Below, one piece after another: positions 15,532 to 23,570 of a stretch of 39,415 nucleotides of DNA. The stretch lies in assembly GCF_000716605.1 (NCBI RefSeq), contig NZ_JNXE01000057.1:1-39415 (forward strand). The letters are read 5' to 3'. The DNA is from Streptomyces sp. NRRL F-525. Lineage in GTDB: Bacteria > Actinomycetota > Actinomycetes > Streptomycetales > Streptomycetaceae. Position 1 is the stretch's first letter. Every line of letters starts with the position of its first letter. The notes under the pieces are model-generated. The model was not told the origin of the DNA, searched no databases, and worked only from the letters and a program-made list of their open reading frames with translations. The translations under genes were made by a program, and so were the position numbers.

Positions 15532-16146
15532 TTACAACCAACCCTTCTCTCTCGCGATGCGTACCGCCTCCGCCCTGTTCCTGACCGCCAGCTTCTGGAT
15601 CGCTGTCGACAGGTAGTTGCGGACCGTGCCCTGTGACAGGTGCAAGGCCTTGGCCAGCTCCGCATTCGTAGAACCGTCCGCCGCCGCCCGCAGCACCTCG
15701 CGCTCGCGGTCGGTCAAAGGGTTCGCGCCCTCCGCCAGGGCCGCTGCCGCGAGGGTGGGGTCGATGACCCGCTCCCCCGCGAGCACCTTCCGTACCGCTT
15801 CGGCGAGTTGGGCCGCCGGGGCGTCCTTCACCAGGAAGGCGTCGGCGCCCGCTTCCATCGCGCTACGGAGGTAACCGGGGCGGCCGAAGGTCGTCAGGAC
15901 CACCAGCTTCACCCCGGGGAGTGCCTTGTGGACCTGGGCCGCCGCCTCGATCCCCGTGCAGCCCGGCATTTCGATGTCGAGGAGGGCCACGTCCACGGCG
16001 TGCTGCCGTGCCGCCTCCAACACCTCGTCGCCGCGGGCGACTTGGGCGACGACCTCGATGTCGTCCTCCAGGCCGAGCAGTGCGGCCAGTGCCTCGCGGA
16101 CCATCGACTGGTCCTCGGCGAGGAGGACCTTGATCGTGCGGCTCAT
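15532..16146 (-). CDS. NarL/LuxR-family response regulator
   Basis: A 204-residue DNA-binding response regulator. The receiver domain (about 5-120) has acidic E11-D12, phospho-acceptor D57 (LLDIEMPG) and K107 (FLVKD). The C-terminal LuxR helix-turn-helix is LTDREREVLRAAADGSTNAELAKAL ... GTVRNYL. ATG 16146 overlaps the kinase stop by 4 bp (ATGA). It is the last of four coupled genes (ATPase, permease, kinase, regulator), so it most likely controls this ABC exporter. The dyad at 19077-19092 is a candidate site. Confidence 0.92.
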   Translation of the reverse strand: MSRTIKVLLAEDQSMVREALAALLGLEDDIEVVAQVARGDEVLEAARQHAVDVALLDIEMPGCTGIEAAAQVHKALPGVKLVVLTTFGRPGYLRSAMEAGADAFLVKDAPAAQLAEAVRKVLAGERVIDPTLAAAALAEGANPLTDREREVLRAAADGSTNAELAKALHLSQGTVRNYLSTAIQKLAVRNRAEAVRIAREKGWL

Positions 16147-17357
16147 GCGGGCGATCCTACGTCCGTCACAGCGGCCGGGGCGTCGGCGGGCACCCGTGCC
16201 ACCAGCCGGAAGCCGCGTTTGAGGCGGGTCGTCTCCAGGGAGCCGCCGGCCTTCTCCAGGCGCTCGGTGAGGCCGGTCAGACCGTTGCCGGGGCCCTTGC
16301 CTGAGCCGCCCGCGCCGTTGTCCTCGACGGAGAGTTCCAGCATCGGGCCGTCCAGCGTCTGGCGTCGGACCAGTTCGACCACGCAGCGCTGGGCGCCGCT
16401 GTGCCGTACGACGTTGGTGATCGCCTCGCGCAGGGCCCAGGCCAGGGCCGACTCGCTGTCTTCGGTCACCGTCGTCAGGTCCGGTTCGGCGGGGAGGTCC
16501 GCGATGACTCCCGCCGCTGTCAACGCGACCTGGGCGCCCGCCAGTTCGCCGGCCAGGCGCGGGCGGCGGTAGCCGGTGACCGCCTCGCGGACGTCCACCA
16601 GGGCCTGGCGGCTGACCTGTTCGATGTCGGTGACCTGCTGGGCCGCCTTGTCGGGGTGGTCGGGGAGCATCCGGCCGGCCAGTTCGCTCTTCAGGGTGAT
16701 CAGGGAGAGGGAGTGGCCGAGGAGGTCGTGCAGGTCTCGGGCCAGCCTCAACCGCTCCTCGTTCGCCGCCAGTTGGGCGACTGTGGCCCGCGCCTTGCGC
16801 AACTCGACCGTCGTGCGCACCAGTTGCCGTACGCCCGTCATGGAGTAGCCCACAAGGAGCACGATCAGGAACAGGCCCCAGGCGTCGTCCAGGTCGTCGA
16901 CGAACCAGCCCGCCAGCATCATCGCGGCCGTCGTCAGCGGGATCGTCCAGTACGCGGCCAGCAGCGGGAGGGTGACCCCGCAGGTGACGGAGACGTAGAC
17001 GAAGAGGCCGAGCCAGGCGTGGCCGAGGGAGAGGGTCAGGGCCACCGCCAGTACCCACAGGACGGCGACCATGGCGCCGACGAGCCAGCCGGAGTAGGGG
17101 CGGCCCATGGTGCGGAAGACGACCGCCAGGTAGATCCCGGTGAACGCCACCAGGCCCACCCAGCCGGCCGTCGTGGCCGCGGTGGTGTGGTGGTCGGCCA
17201 GCAGGTCCTGCGCGGGGGAGCCGAGGAAGACCAGCCAGGGCAGGATCCACACCAGCTTGCGCAGCATCTCGCCCCGGTCGCGGGGCGGCTGTCCGATCCG
17301 GATCAGCCGCTCCACCCTGGCCTTCTCCGGCAGCGGGTCTTCGGTCATCGCGCTCAC
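16143..17357 (-). CDS. DesK-type sensor histidine kinase
   Basis: A 404-residue membrane kinase. About five or six hydrophobic helices (roughly 33-175) form the sensor with almost no external domain, which is typical of intramembrane-sensing kinases linked to ABC transporters. A coiled linker leads to the HisKA_3 motif EERLRLARDLHDLLGHSLS with phospho-acceptor H210. The ATPase domain has the N box EAITNVVRHSG, G1 EDNGAGG and G2 GNGLTGLTERL. GTG 17357 is chosen for its 4-bp overlap with the permease stop. ATG 17348 is an alternative. The signal is unknown: a membrane-active compound or transporter state is the usual guess. Confidence 0.9.
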   Translation of the reverse strand: MSAMTEDPLPEKARVERLIRIGQPPRDRGEMLRKLVWILPWLVFLGSPAQDLLADHHTTAATTAGWVGLVAFTGIYLAVVFRTMGRPYSGWLVGAMVAVLWVLAVALTLSLGHAWLGLFVYVSVTCGVTLPLLAAYWTIPLTTAAMMLAGWFVDDLDDAWGLFLIVLLVGYSMTGVRQLVRTTVELRKARATVAQLAANEERLRLARDLHDLLGHSLSLITLKSELAGRMLPDHPDKAAQQVTDIEQVSRQALVDVREAVTGYRRPRLAGELAGAQVALTAAGVIADLPAEPDLTTVTEDSESALAWALREAITNVVRHSGAQRCVVELVRRQTLDGPMLELSVEDNGAGGSGKGPGNGLTGLTERLEKAGGSLETTRLKRGFRLVARVPADAPAAVTDVGSPA

Positions 17358-18094
17358 GCCTTCAGCGTGTCCTTCCGGTACAGCCAGGCCGCCCCGCCCG
17401 CGAACAGGGCGAAGTAGACGACGAGGAGGGTGACGTCCTTGGCGTGCGGCGATTGGCTCTGCTCGATCGCCTGGCCGAGGGCAGCGTACGCGTGGGTGGG
17501 CAGCCACTTCGCGATGGACTGCAGCCAGTCGGGGAACGTCGTGGCGGGCATCCACAGGCCGCCCAGCATCGACAGTCCGAAGTACGTGATCATCGTGATC
17601 GGGCGGACCGCGTCCCCGCTCGCCATGTACCCGATGGCCACCCCGAGCGCGGCGAAGACCAGGCTCCCGGCCCAGATCGCGCCGGTCAGCGCGAGCCACT
17701 GCCAGGCGTCCAGCCGTACGTCCTTCACGGTCGCGGCGACGATGAAGACCACGATGATGGAGGGCAGGCTGACCACCGCGGCGCTGGCCGTCTTCGCGAT
17801 CACATAGCCGCGCCCGGGCAGTGTGGTGAGCCTCAACTGCCGTACCCAGCCGCTCTCCCGCTCCTTCGCGATGCGCTCGCTGTTGCCCATCAGGACGGCG
17901 GTCAGGGCGCCGAAGGAGGCCATCGAGACCATCATGTAGGTCGCGACCGTCAGGCCGGTGCCGTCGATCTTGTCGGTGCTGCCTGCGCTACCCGCGATCA
18001 GCAGGAACAGGGCCGAGGGGTAGATCACCGAGAAGAACAGGAACTTGCGGTTGCGCAGGGCGCGGGTGAGTTCCAGTTTGATCAGGCTGTTCAT
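17354..18094 (-). CDS. ABC-2 type exporter permease
   Basis: A 246-residue integral membrane protein with six predicted helices, starting MNSLIKLELTRALRNRKFLFFSVIYP, a typical ABC-2 N-terminus with an amphipathic connector helix. The conserved GGLWMPATTFPDWLQSIAKWLPTHAY segment is found in drug and lipid ABC-2 permeases. It should form a homodimer with the ATPase encoded just upstream. The start ATG 18094 overlaps the ATPase stop (ATGA). The exported substrate cannot be read from the sequence. Resistance to membrane-active compounds is the usual role of this operon type. Confidence 0.9.
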   Translation of the reverse strand: MNSLIKLELTRALRNRKFLFFSVIYPSALFLLIAGSAGSTDKIDGTGLTVATYMMVSMASFGALTAVLMGNSERIAKERESGWVRQLRLTTLPGRGYVIAKTASAAVVSLPSIIVVFIVAATVKDVRLDAWQWLALTGAIWAGSLVFAALGVAIGYMASGDAVRPITMITYFGLSMLGGLWMPATTFPDWLQSIAKWLPTHAYAALGQAIEQSQSPHAKDVTLLVVYFALFAGGAAWLYRKDTLKA

Positions 18095-19017
18095 GACTGC
18101 TTGGCCTCCTCGGCGGCGGTGATGGCGACGAAGGCCTGCTCCAGGCCGAGCCCGGCGACTTCGAGGTTGCGGGGGTAGACGCCGAGGCCGTAGAGCGCGT
18201 GGACGGTCGCGTCGGCGTCGGTGGACTGGATGCGGATCGTGGAGCCGCTGATGTCGACAGAGGTCAGGAAGGGGAGGGAACGGATCGGCGCCTCGTCGAT
18301 CTCGCCCTCCAGGTCGAAGGCGACCTTGCGGGCGCCGGCCTTCGCCTTGATCTCGGCGGCGGTGCCGTCCGCGAGCAGGCGGCCGCGGTGCAGGACCAGG
18401 ACGCGGTCCGCGATGGCGTCGGCCTCTTCGAGGTAGTGGGTGGCGAAGAGGACCGTACGGCCCTGGTCGGCCTGTTCGCGCATGGTCGCCCAGAAGGCCT
18501 GGCGGGCGGTGACGTCCATGCCGGTGGTCGGCTCGTCGAGGACGATCAGGTCGCTGTCGCCCGCGGTCGCCAGCGCGAAGCGGACGCGCTGGGCCTGGCC
18601 GCCGGAGAGCTTGTTGACCTTGCGGTCGGCGATCTGCGCGATGCCCGCGCGGGCGATCACGTCCGCGACCTTGTACGGCTTGGGGTGCAAGTCGCAGGCC
18701 AGCCGGACCAGTTCGGCGACCGTGACCTCGTCCATCAGCCCGCCGCTCTGCAGCATCGCGCCCACCCGCCCGGCGACGATGGCGTCCCGCGGGCTGGTCC
18801 CGAAGACCTCGACCTTGCCGGTGTCGGCCTGCTTGAGGCCGAGCAGCAGATCGAGGGTGGTCGACTTCCCGGCCCCGTTCGGCCCCAGCAGGGCCACCGT
18901 CTCCCCCGGGTGCAGCACGAGCGACAGCCCGTCCACGGCCCGGACCTCGCCGTAGCTCTTGCTCACCTGGTCGAACCCGACCACCGCTGTGGTGGCGGTC
19001 CCCGCTGTTGTCGTCAT
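18091..19017 (-). CDS. ABC exporter ATPase (DrrA/CcmA type)
   Basis: A 308-residue ATPase. Walker A GPNGAGKST, Q-loop LQSGGLMDEVTV, signature LSGGQAQR, Walker B LIVLDEPTTGMD and switch His THYLEE are all intact. A C-terminal extension (about 220-308) is typical of drug-exporter ATPases. ATG 19017 is used, with ATG 19026 in frame just upstream, and neither has a strong ribosome binding site (GGGTGG lies very close). This is the first gene of the four-gene operon, and the perfect dyad 60 bp upstream probably regulates it. Confidence 0.9.
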   Translation of the reverse strand: MTTTAGTATTAVVGFDQVSKSYGEVRAVDGLSLVLHPGETVALLGPNGAGKSTTLDLLLGLKQADTGKVEVFGTSPRDAIVAGRVGAMLQSGGLMDEVTVAELVRLACDLHPKPYKVADVIARAGIAQIADRKVNKLSGGQAQRVRFALATAGDSDLIVLDEPTTGMDVTARQAFWATMREQADQGRTVLFATHYLEEADAIADRVLVLHRGRLLADGTAAEIKAKAGARKVAFDLEGEIDEAPIRSLPFLTSVDISGSTIRIQSTDADATVHALYGLGVYPRNLEVAGLGLEQAFVAITAAEEAKQS

Positions 19018-19076
19018 GCCACCCATCGTGGCCGCCGGGGGCGGGTGCCCGGCAGTGTCGGCGGTCCGGTGTGCCG

Positions 19077-19092
19077 CATGACAGATGTCATG
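19077..19092. promoter_or_regulatory. Perfect 7-bp inverted repeat upstream of the ABC/two-component operon
   Basis: CATGACA-GA-TGTCATG lies 60 bp upstream of the ATPase start. ATGACA/TGTCAT-type half sites with a short spacer are the kind bound by NarL/LuxR-family dimers such as those of DesK/LiaS-type systems. The likely binder is the regulator encoded at the end of this operon. Confidence 0.55.
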
Positions 19093-19115
19093 GGCGGGGG
19101 CGGATGTCCTACGGG

Positions 19116-19150
19116 GAAGGGGCACCCGGCGCTGTGCCGGGTGCCCCTTC
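19116..19150 (-). terminator. Perfect 15-bp hairpin after the peptidoglycan-binding gene
   Basis: GAAGGGGCACCCGGC (19116-19130), 5-nt loop, GCCGGGTGCCCCTTC (19136-19150). It starts 17 bp after the stop of the gene ending at 19167 and separates that transcript from the ABC operon in the same direction. Confidence 0.8.
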
Positions 19151-19166
19151 GTGCGGTCGTCGTGCG

Positions 19167-21713
19167 CTAGCTGGGGTTCGTGACGATGGTCCCGACCCGG
19201 TTGGTCTTGCTGATGAGGGCCTGGCGCAGGGCGCCGTAGACGTCCTGCGGGGTGACGGCCGTCTTCTGGCCGGTGGCCCGGGTGATCTTCACGCCGTCGA
19301 AGAGGCTGCCGTAGAGCGTCTGGAGGGCGTTCAGGTCGGGGCTGTCGGTCAGCTTGCCGTTGACCGCCTTCACCTTGAGGAACTTCCACAGGGATTTGTT
19401 CGGGCTCAGTTGCAGCGAGACGCCGGTGTCCGTCTTGACCGTGACGAGGGCGGACATCGCGGGTTCCGCGAAGGCCTTCATCTCGCGGTCGACCTCGGCG
19501 TTCGAGACCGTCGGCTGCTTGGTGGTCGTCGGGACGGTCATCGCGCCGGCCGTGCCGGTCTCCACCTGGGTGCGGTACGCCTCCTCGACGGCCTGGGTGG
19601 ACGCGGCCGCGTCGATGGCCTTGCCCGCCTTGCCGTAGACGGCCACGGCCTTGCCGGAGGTGAACTGGATCGTGCCCTCGGTCACCGCGCCGGAGCCGGA
19701 GCCGCCGCCGAGGTCGGAGAGGGCGGCGGCGAGCTTCTCCTCGTCGACCGGCATGACCGGGGCGACGACCCGGTGCTGGCCGAAGAGCGAGCCGATCACG
19801 GAGACCGGGTTGTAGTCGCTGGTGGCGGCCGCGCTGACCGTGGCCGCGGTGTCGAACTGGAGCCCCGCCTGGTCCGGCTTGAGCGAGACCGTCTTGCCGC
19901 CGACCGACAGCTTCAGCGGCTTGTCCACCCGGCCGCCGAACGCGTCGTCGAGCTTCTTGACGGCGCCGTCACGGGTGCTGCCGCCGATGTCGACGCCGAG
20001 CACGGTGGTGCCCTTGGGCACGTCGGTGTGGTTCATCAGCAGGCCCGCGCAGTAGGCGCCGCCGCCGATGACGATCACGCCGACGCAGAGCAGGACCAGC
20101 TTGCTGCGGCCCTTCTTCTTTTTCTTGGCGCTCTTGCCGGTGTTCTTGGCCGCGGCGGGCGCGCTCTGCGCCGCACCGGGCTCGGGCTGCTTCGGGGGCG
20201 TGTGCGGCAGCGGCCCGTCGGGGTGGGTGCCCGGGCCGAACGGCGAGTTGCCCGCACCCGGGACGACCGGCATCCCGCTGGTGACGGTGTGTCCGGAGAC
20301 CTGGTCGGCGGGGGCGCCGTAGCCGGGGCCACCGGGTTCGGGGGCCGGCTTCTGCGGGGTGAGGATCGCGGTGTCGTCGCTGAGACCGCCGCCGGGGATC
20401 ATGCCGGGGATGCTCGCGCCGCCGGGGCCCATGCCGGGGCCTCCGGGTCCCATGCCGGGAGCGCCGGGACCACCAGGACCCGTGCCGGGACCGCCAGGCC
20501 CCCTGCCGCGACCGCCGCCGTGCCGGCCGGAACCCGCACCCGGAGCGCCGGGACCACCAGGCCCACCGGCACCGTTCGTGCCGCCCGCTCCGGGCCCGTC
20601 CGCGTACCCGCTCAGCGTGCTGGGCGCGCCCGGTGCTCCGCCCATGGGGCCGGACGGGAGCATCAGGCCGTTGCCGGTGACCGGACCGCCGGTCGGGCCC
20701 GCGGGGCCTTCGGGACCGCCCTGGCCGCCGCGCCCGTTCGGGCCGTTGAAACCGTTGGGTCCACCCGGACCACCGGGAGCGCCCGGGCCTCCGGGACCCA
20801 TGCCCTGGCCGTTCGGGCCGGGGAACTGCTCGGCCCGCCCGCCGGGACCACTGCCCCCGGGGAAACCGCCCGGGCCGTTCGGCTCGGGGTAACCACCTTG
20901 TCCGCCCTGGCCGTTGGGCCCGGGGTAACCGCCCTGCTGCCCGTTGTCCGAGAAGTACGGCAGGTCGTCCCGGCGCGGTTCGGCGGGGCCGCCGTTGGGG
21001 CCGCCGCCGTTCGGGCGCGGTCCGTTGCCGGCCGCCAGGGCTTCGGTCACGTCGAAGGAACCCGTGCCGCCGCCGTGTCCGGGGGCGACGGGTCCGGCTC
21101 CGGTGGCGCCGCCGATTCCGGCGCCGTTCGTGCCGCCGTTCGCGGCGGCCTGCCGGGCGGCGCCCGTCACGCTCATGCCGCCGACCACACCACCGGGACG
21201 ACCGGCACCCGGCCGGCCCGCACCGGGGGCACCGGCAGCGGGCGCACTCGGGGTGCCCGCGGCCGAACCACCCGGAATTCCGGCGCCGTTGGTGCCGCCA
21301 CCGCCCTGACCGCCCTTCGCGGGGCCGGACTTGCGGGGTGCGAACCAGTCGCTGGTCTTCTCCTCGGCGCCGGGCAGCGCGAGTTCGGCGGACGGCTCGG
21401 CGACGCCGCCGGTGGGCAGCGCGGAACTCGGCAGCTGCACCTCGGCGGTCGTGGATCCGTCGCCGGACCCTGCGTCCGCGACGGGCGTGCGCACGACGAC
21501 AGGCGGAATGGGCCGCGAACCGGGGATGTTGATCCGGATCCGGGTCGTCAGCGTCGTCTCGGTCTTGCGTTCGTCCGGCTGCGCGGCCGAACGCCCCGCA
21601 TCCGTACGGTCGTCGGAAGCCGCGGGCGTCCCGTACGGCGGGGTCCCCGAGGGGTAAGCGGCTCCGCCGCGCCCGTCGGGCCCGGAGGACGGAGTGTCAG
21701 TTTCACGACTCAA
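19167..21713 (-). CDS. Membrane protein with extracellular peptidoglycan-binding domain and long Gly/Pro-rich cytoplasmic tail
   Basis: An 848-residue single-pass protein. Residues 1 to about 530 are disordered, with many GGPG, GPNG and GAPG units. A basic stretch (AKKKKKGRSK) precedes one transmembrane helix at about 539-559. The external part begins with GTTVLGVDIGGSTRDGAVKKLDDAF, characteristic of the PG_binding_4 domain that accompanies VanW-type proteins, and a second similar module follows (about 700-848). It probably binds cell wall. No enzyme domain is seen. TTG 21713 (SRETDTPSSG) is chosen because GGGAG lies 9 nt upstream and the upstream frame is not codon-biased. The tail composition is collagen-like in the Gly/Pro sense but lacks a strict G-x-y register. 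Confidence 0.75.
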   Translation of the reverse strand: MSRETDTPSSGPDGRGGAAYPSGTPPYGTPAASDDRTDAGRSAAQPDERKTETTLTTRIRINIPGSRPIPPVVVRTPVADAGSGDGSTTAEVQLPSSALPTGGVAEPSAELALPGAEEKTSDWFAPRKSGPAKGGQGGGGTNGAGIPGGSAAGTPSAPAAGAPGAGRPGAGRPGGVVGGMSVTGAARQAAANGGTNGAGIGGATGAGPVAPGHGGGTGSFDVTEALAAGNGPRPNGGGPNGGPAEPRRDDLPYFSDNGQQGGYPGPNGQGGQGGYPEPNGPGGFPGGSGPGGRAEQFPGPNGQGMGPGGPGAPGGPGGPNGFNGPNGRGGQGGPEGPAGPTGGPVTGNGLMLPSGPMGGAPGAPSTLSGYADGPGAGGTNGAGGPGGPGAPGAGSGRHGGGRGRGPGGPGTGPGGPGAPGMGPGGPGMGPGGASIPGMIPGGGLSDDTAILTPQKPAPEPGGPGYGAPADQVSGHTVTSGMPVVPGAGNSPFGPGTHPDGPLPHTPPKQPEPGAAQSAPAAAKNTGKSAKKKKKGRSKLVLLCVGVIVIGGGAYCAGLLMNHTDVPKGTTVLGVDIGGSTRDGAVKKLDDAFGGRVDKPLKLSVGGKTVSLKPDQAGLQFDTAATVSAAATSDYNPVSVIGSLFGQHRVVAPVMPVDEEKLAAALSDLGGGSGSGAVTEGTIQFTSGKAVAVYGKAGKAIDAAASTQAVEEAYRTQVETGTAGAMTVPTTTKQPTVSNAEVDREMKAFAEPAMSALVTVKTDTGVSLQLSPNKSLWKFLKVKAVNGKLTDSPDLNALQTLYGSLFDGVKITRATGQKTAVTPQDVYGALRQALISKTNRVGTIVTNPS

Positions 21714-21863
21714 GGCAAGTTCTCCCGGTTGGCTCCGCCGCCCGACACCCACGGGCGACTCGGCGGCGCGCACCACCATACTGGCCACTTCTTGGCGGTA
21801 TCCCACGACCGCTGGGGAAACCCACACCGGACTCGCACGCGCGCGTCACCGCGAAGTGGTACG

Positions 21864-22280
21864 TCACTTGCCAAGTCGGACGTCAGGGCTGCTTGGTTGC
21901 CGCCCCAAACCCAACGTGGCACAGATCACAGCTACGGCCATCCCGCCGAGCAGGAAGAGATAGGAACCGACACCCGCGCCGAACAGGAAGTCACCTTCCG
22001 GACGGCTGGCGGTGAGCAGGATGACGGCGACCATCCAGCCCGCGGCGGGCGCCACGGCACCACCCCGGCCCTCGGTCGCTCTCGCCCCGCCGAGGAAGAG
22101 CCCGCCCGCTCCCACGAGCGCGAGCAGCAGCCCGCCCGGGAACCACGCGGCCTGCACCAGCGCCCCCGCCGCCCCGACGGCCGCGCCGAGCACGAAGAGC
22201 CCGAGGTAGGCCAACACCCGCAGTGCGGACGGCCGTTGCAGCGGCTGCGCGAGCAGACTCCCGCCGTTGGTGGCGCTCAT
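21864..22280 (-). CDS. DUF6113-like small membrane protein, coupled to mshB
   Basis: A 138-residue protein with four predicted membrane helices (around 22-44, 48-66, 78-93 and 103-125) and short polar ends. I recognise it as the actinobacterial family found directly after mshB, of unknown function. ATG 22280 overlaps the mshB stop by one base (TGATG), and AAGGG in the end of mshB lies 6 nt upstream. GTG 22283 is an alternative. Its constant place next to mshB suggests a shared transcript rather than a shown role in mycothiol synthesis. Confidence 0.72.
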   Translation of the reverse strand: MSATNGGSLLAQPLQRPSALRVLAYLGLFVLGAAVGAAGALVQAAWFPGGLLLALVGAGGLFLGGARATEGRGGAVAPAAGWMVAVILLTASRPEGDFLFGAGVGSYLFLLGGMAVAVICATLGLGRQPSSPDVRLGK

Positions 22281-23137
22281 CACAGGCCCAGCCCTTCGAA
22301 GAGGTCGGTCTCGGGCGCCCCACCGGGTACCCCGTGGACCAACTCGTAGTACTCGGTGGTGAACACCGGCTGCGCGAGGTCGTTCGACAGCGCGAAGTAC
22401 GGTGCGTCCGGGGCCACTTCGACCTGCGTGGCGTGCGCGCGCAACGCGGCGGTCTTGGCGGCGGCGTACGCGCTGCCGTCGATCACGCTGGTGATCCGCC
22501 CGTCGTCCACGACACCCGGCACGTCGTCCACGGCGGCCGTCTCGGCGAAGGGCAGCTCCGGCAACGCGTCACGCAGCCGCGCGAAGCCTTCTTCTACGAC
22601 GGTCCGGGGCACGCGGTTCCAGTAGACCTTGGCGATCAACTGCCCGGCGTCGGCGGCGAGTTCGGCCGCGCGCATGGCCACGCGGTGGGCCTGGATGTGG
22701 TCGGGATGGCCGTAGCCGCCGTCGGGGTCGTAGGTGACAAGAACCTGCGGACGCACTTCACGGATCACCTCGACGAGGTGTCCGGCGGCCTCGTCGACGT
22801 CGGCCCGCCAGAAGCAGCCGGGGTCGTCGTTGTCCGAGGTACCCATCATCCCGGAGTCCCGATACCGGCCGGGGCCGCCCAGGAAGCCGTGGTCCGTGAC
22901 CCCGAGCGCCTTCATGGCGGCGGTGAGCTCGCGCTCCCGCTCCTCGGCCAGTCCGGCGCCCGACAGATGCCGCAGCGCGGGCGGGATGACCTCGCCGCGC
23001 TCTCCGAGGGTGCACGTGATCAGCGTCACGTGGGCACCCTCGGCCGCGTACTTGGCCATCGTCGCGCCGTTGTTGATCGACTCGTCGTCCGGGTGCGCGT
23101 GCACCAGCAGCAGACGACGGGCTGGCAGTTCCGTCAT
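22280..23137 (-). CDS. mshB: GlcNAc-Ins deacetylase of mycothiol synthesis
   Basis: A 285-residue zinc hydrolase (LmbE/PIG-L family) that removes the acetyl group from GlcNAc-inositol in mycothiol biosynthesis, in the cytoplasm. The catalytic motif AHPDDE gives zinc ligands H15 and D18 and base D17, and the third ligand is H147 in [10 protein letters not shown]. The length and the C-terminal [11 protein letters not shown] match MshB rather than the conjugate amidase Mca, which is slightly different at its C-terminus. ATG 23137 is the start. It is preceded by a 64-residue membrane protein gene and followed by a coupled membrane protein gene. Confidence 0.9.
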   Translation of the reverse strand: MTELPARRLLLVHAHPDDESINNGATMAKYAAEGAHVTLITCTLGERGEVIPPALRHLSGAGLAEERERELTAAMKALGVTDHGFLGGPGRYRDSGMMGTSDNDDPGCFWRADVDEAAGHLVEVIREVRPQVLVTYDPDGGYGHPDHIQAHRVAMRAAELAADAGQLIAKVYWNRVPRTVVEEGFARLRDALPELPFAETAAVDDVPGVVDDGRITSVIDGSAYAAAKTAALRAHATQVEVAPDAPYFALSNDLAQPVFTTEYYELVHGVPGGAPETDLFEGLGL

Positions 23138-23160
23138 GGACCCACCCTAAAGGCGAGCCG

Positions 23161-23355
23161 TCAGAACTTGATGCTGCCGATCATGCTCGCGATGTTCGTC
23201 GTGAGATCGCTGATCGTGGGCGCGATCGTCGACGAGGCCAGATAGAACCCCAGGAGGACACAGACGACCGCGTGCCCGCCCTTCAGCCCTGATTTCTTGA
23301 CCAGAAGGAAGACGACGATCGCCAGCAGCACCACCGCCGAAATCGAGAGTGCCAC
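23161..23355 (-). CDS. 64-residue two-helix membrane protein
   Basis: A small hydrophobic protein: helix 1 at about 2-19 (ALSISAVVLLAIVVFLLV), a basic turn KKSGLKGG, then helix 2 (HAVVCVLLGFYLASST) and an amphipathic C-terminus (PTISDLTTNIASMIGSIKF). A near-perfect ribosome binding site GGAGGTGA lies 7 nt before GTG 23355, so it is a real gene. Similar short proteins are common in Streptomyces, with no known role. It is 23 bp upstream of mshB and probably co-transcribed. Confidence 0.8.
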   Translation of the reverse strand: MALSISAVVLLAIVVFLLVKKSGLKGGHAVVCVLLGFYLASSTIAPTISDLTTNIASMIGSIKF

Positions 23356-23570
23356 GGCGGCTCACCTCCAATGATCCCAGGGACTAGGGGGGTCGGACTA
23401 TGGGGGCAATGGATCCATGGGGTGGATCCGTAGCGCAAATCGGTAGAGCAAATCCATACAGGAGCCAGCAGGTTCATACCCACGCAGCGCTAGTGATCAT
23501 AACTATCCGCGCTCGCGCATCGCTCGGCGCACAGCCGCACAAGGGGGCGCATGGCCAATATGGTCGGGGC

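Noticed and set aside
20359..20892. Collagen-like plus-strand frame (repeated PGPPGP)
   Set aside because: It is the complement of the GGPG/GPNG-coding tail of the minus-strand gene. There is no signal peptide or ribosome binding site, and it lies wholly inside a codon-biased gene on the other strand.
19008..22349. 1113-codon plus-strand open frame across the peptidoglycan-binding gene
   Set aside because: It runs through the ABC operon promoter, a terminator and three minus-strand genes, has no domain, and exists only because stop codons are rare in this composition.
23424..23490. Functional tRNA gene
   Set aside because: D-arm and T-arm-like strings are present, but the anticodon, acceptor and T stems do not pair. 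Kept only as a weak remnant in the findings.
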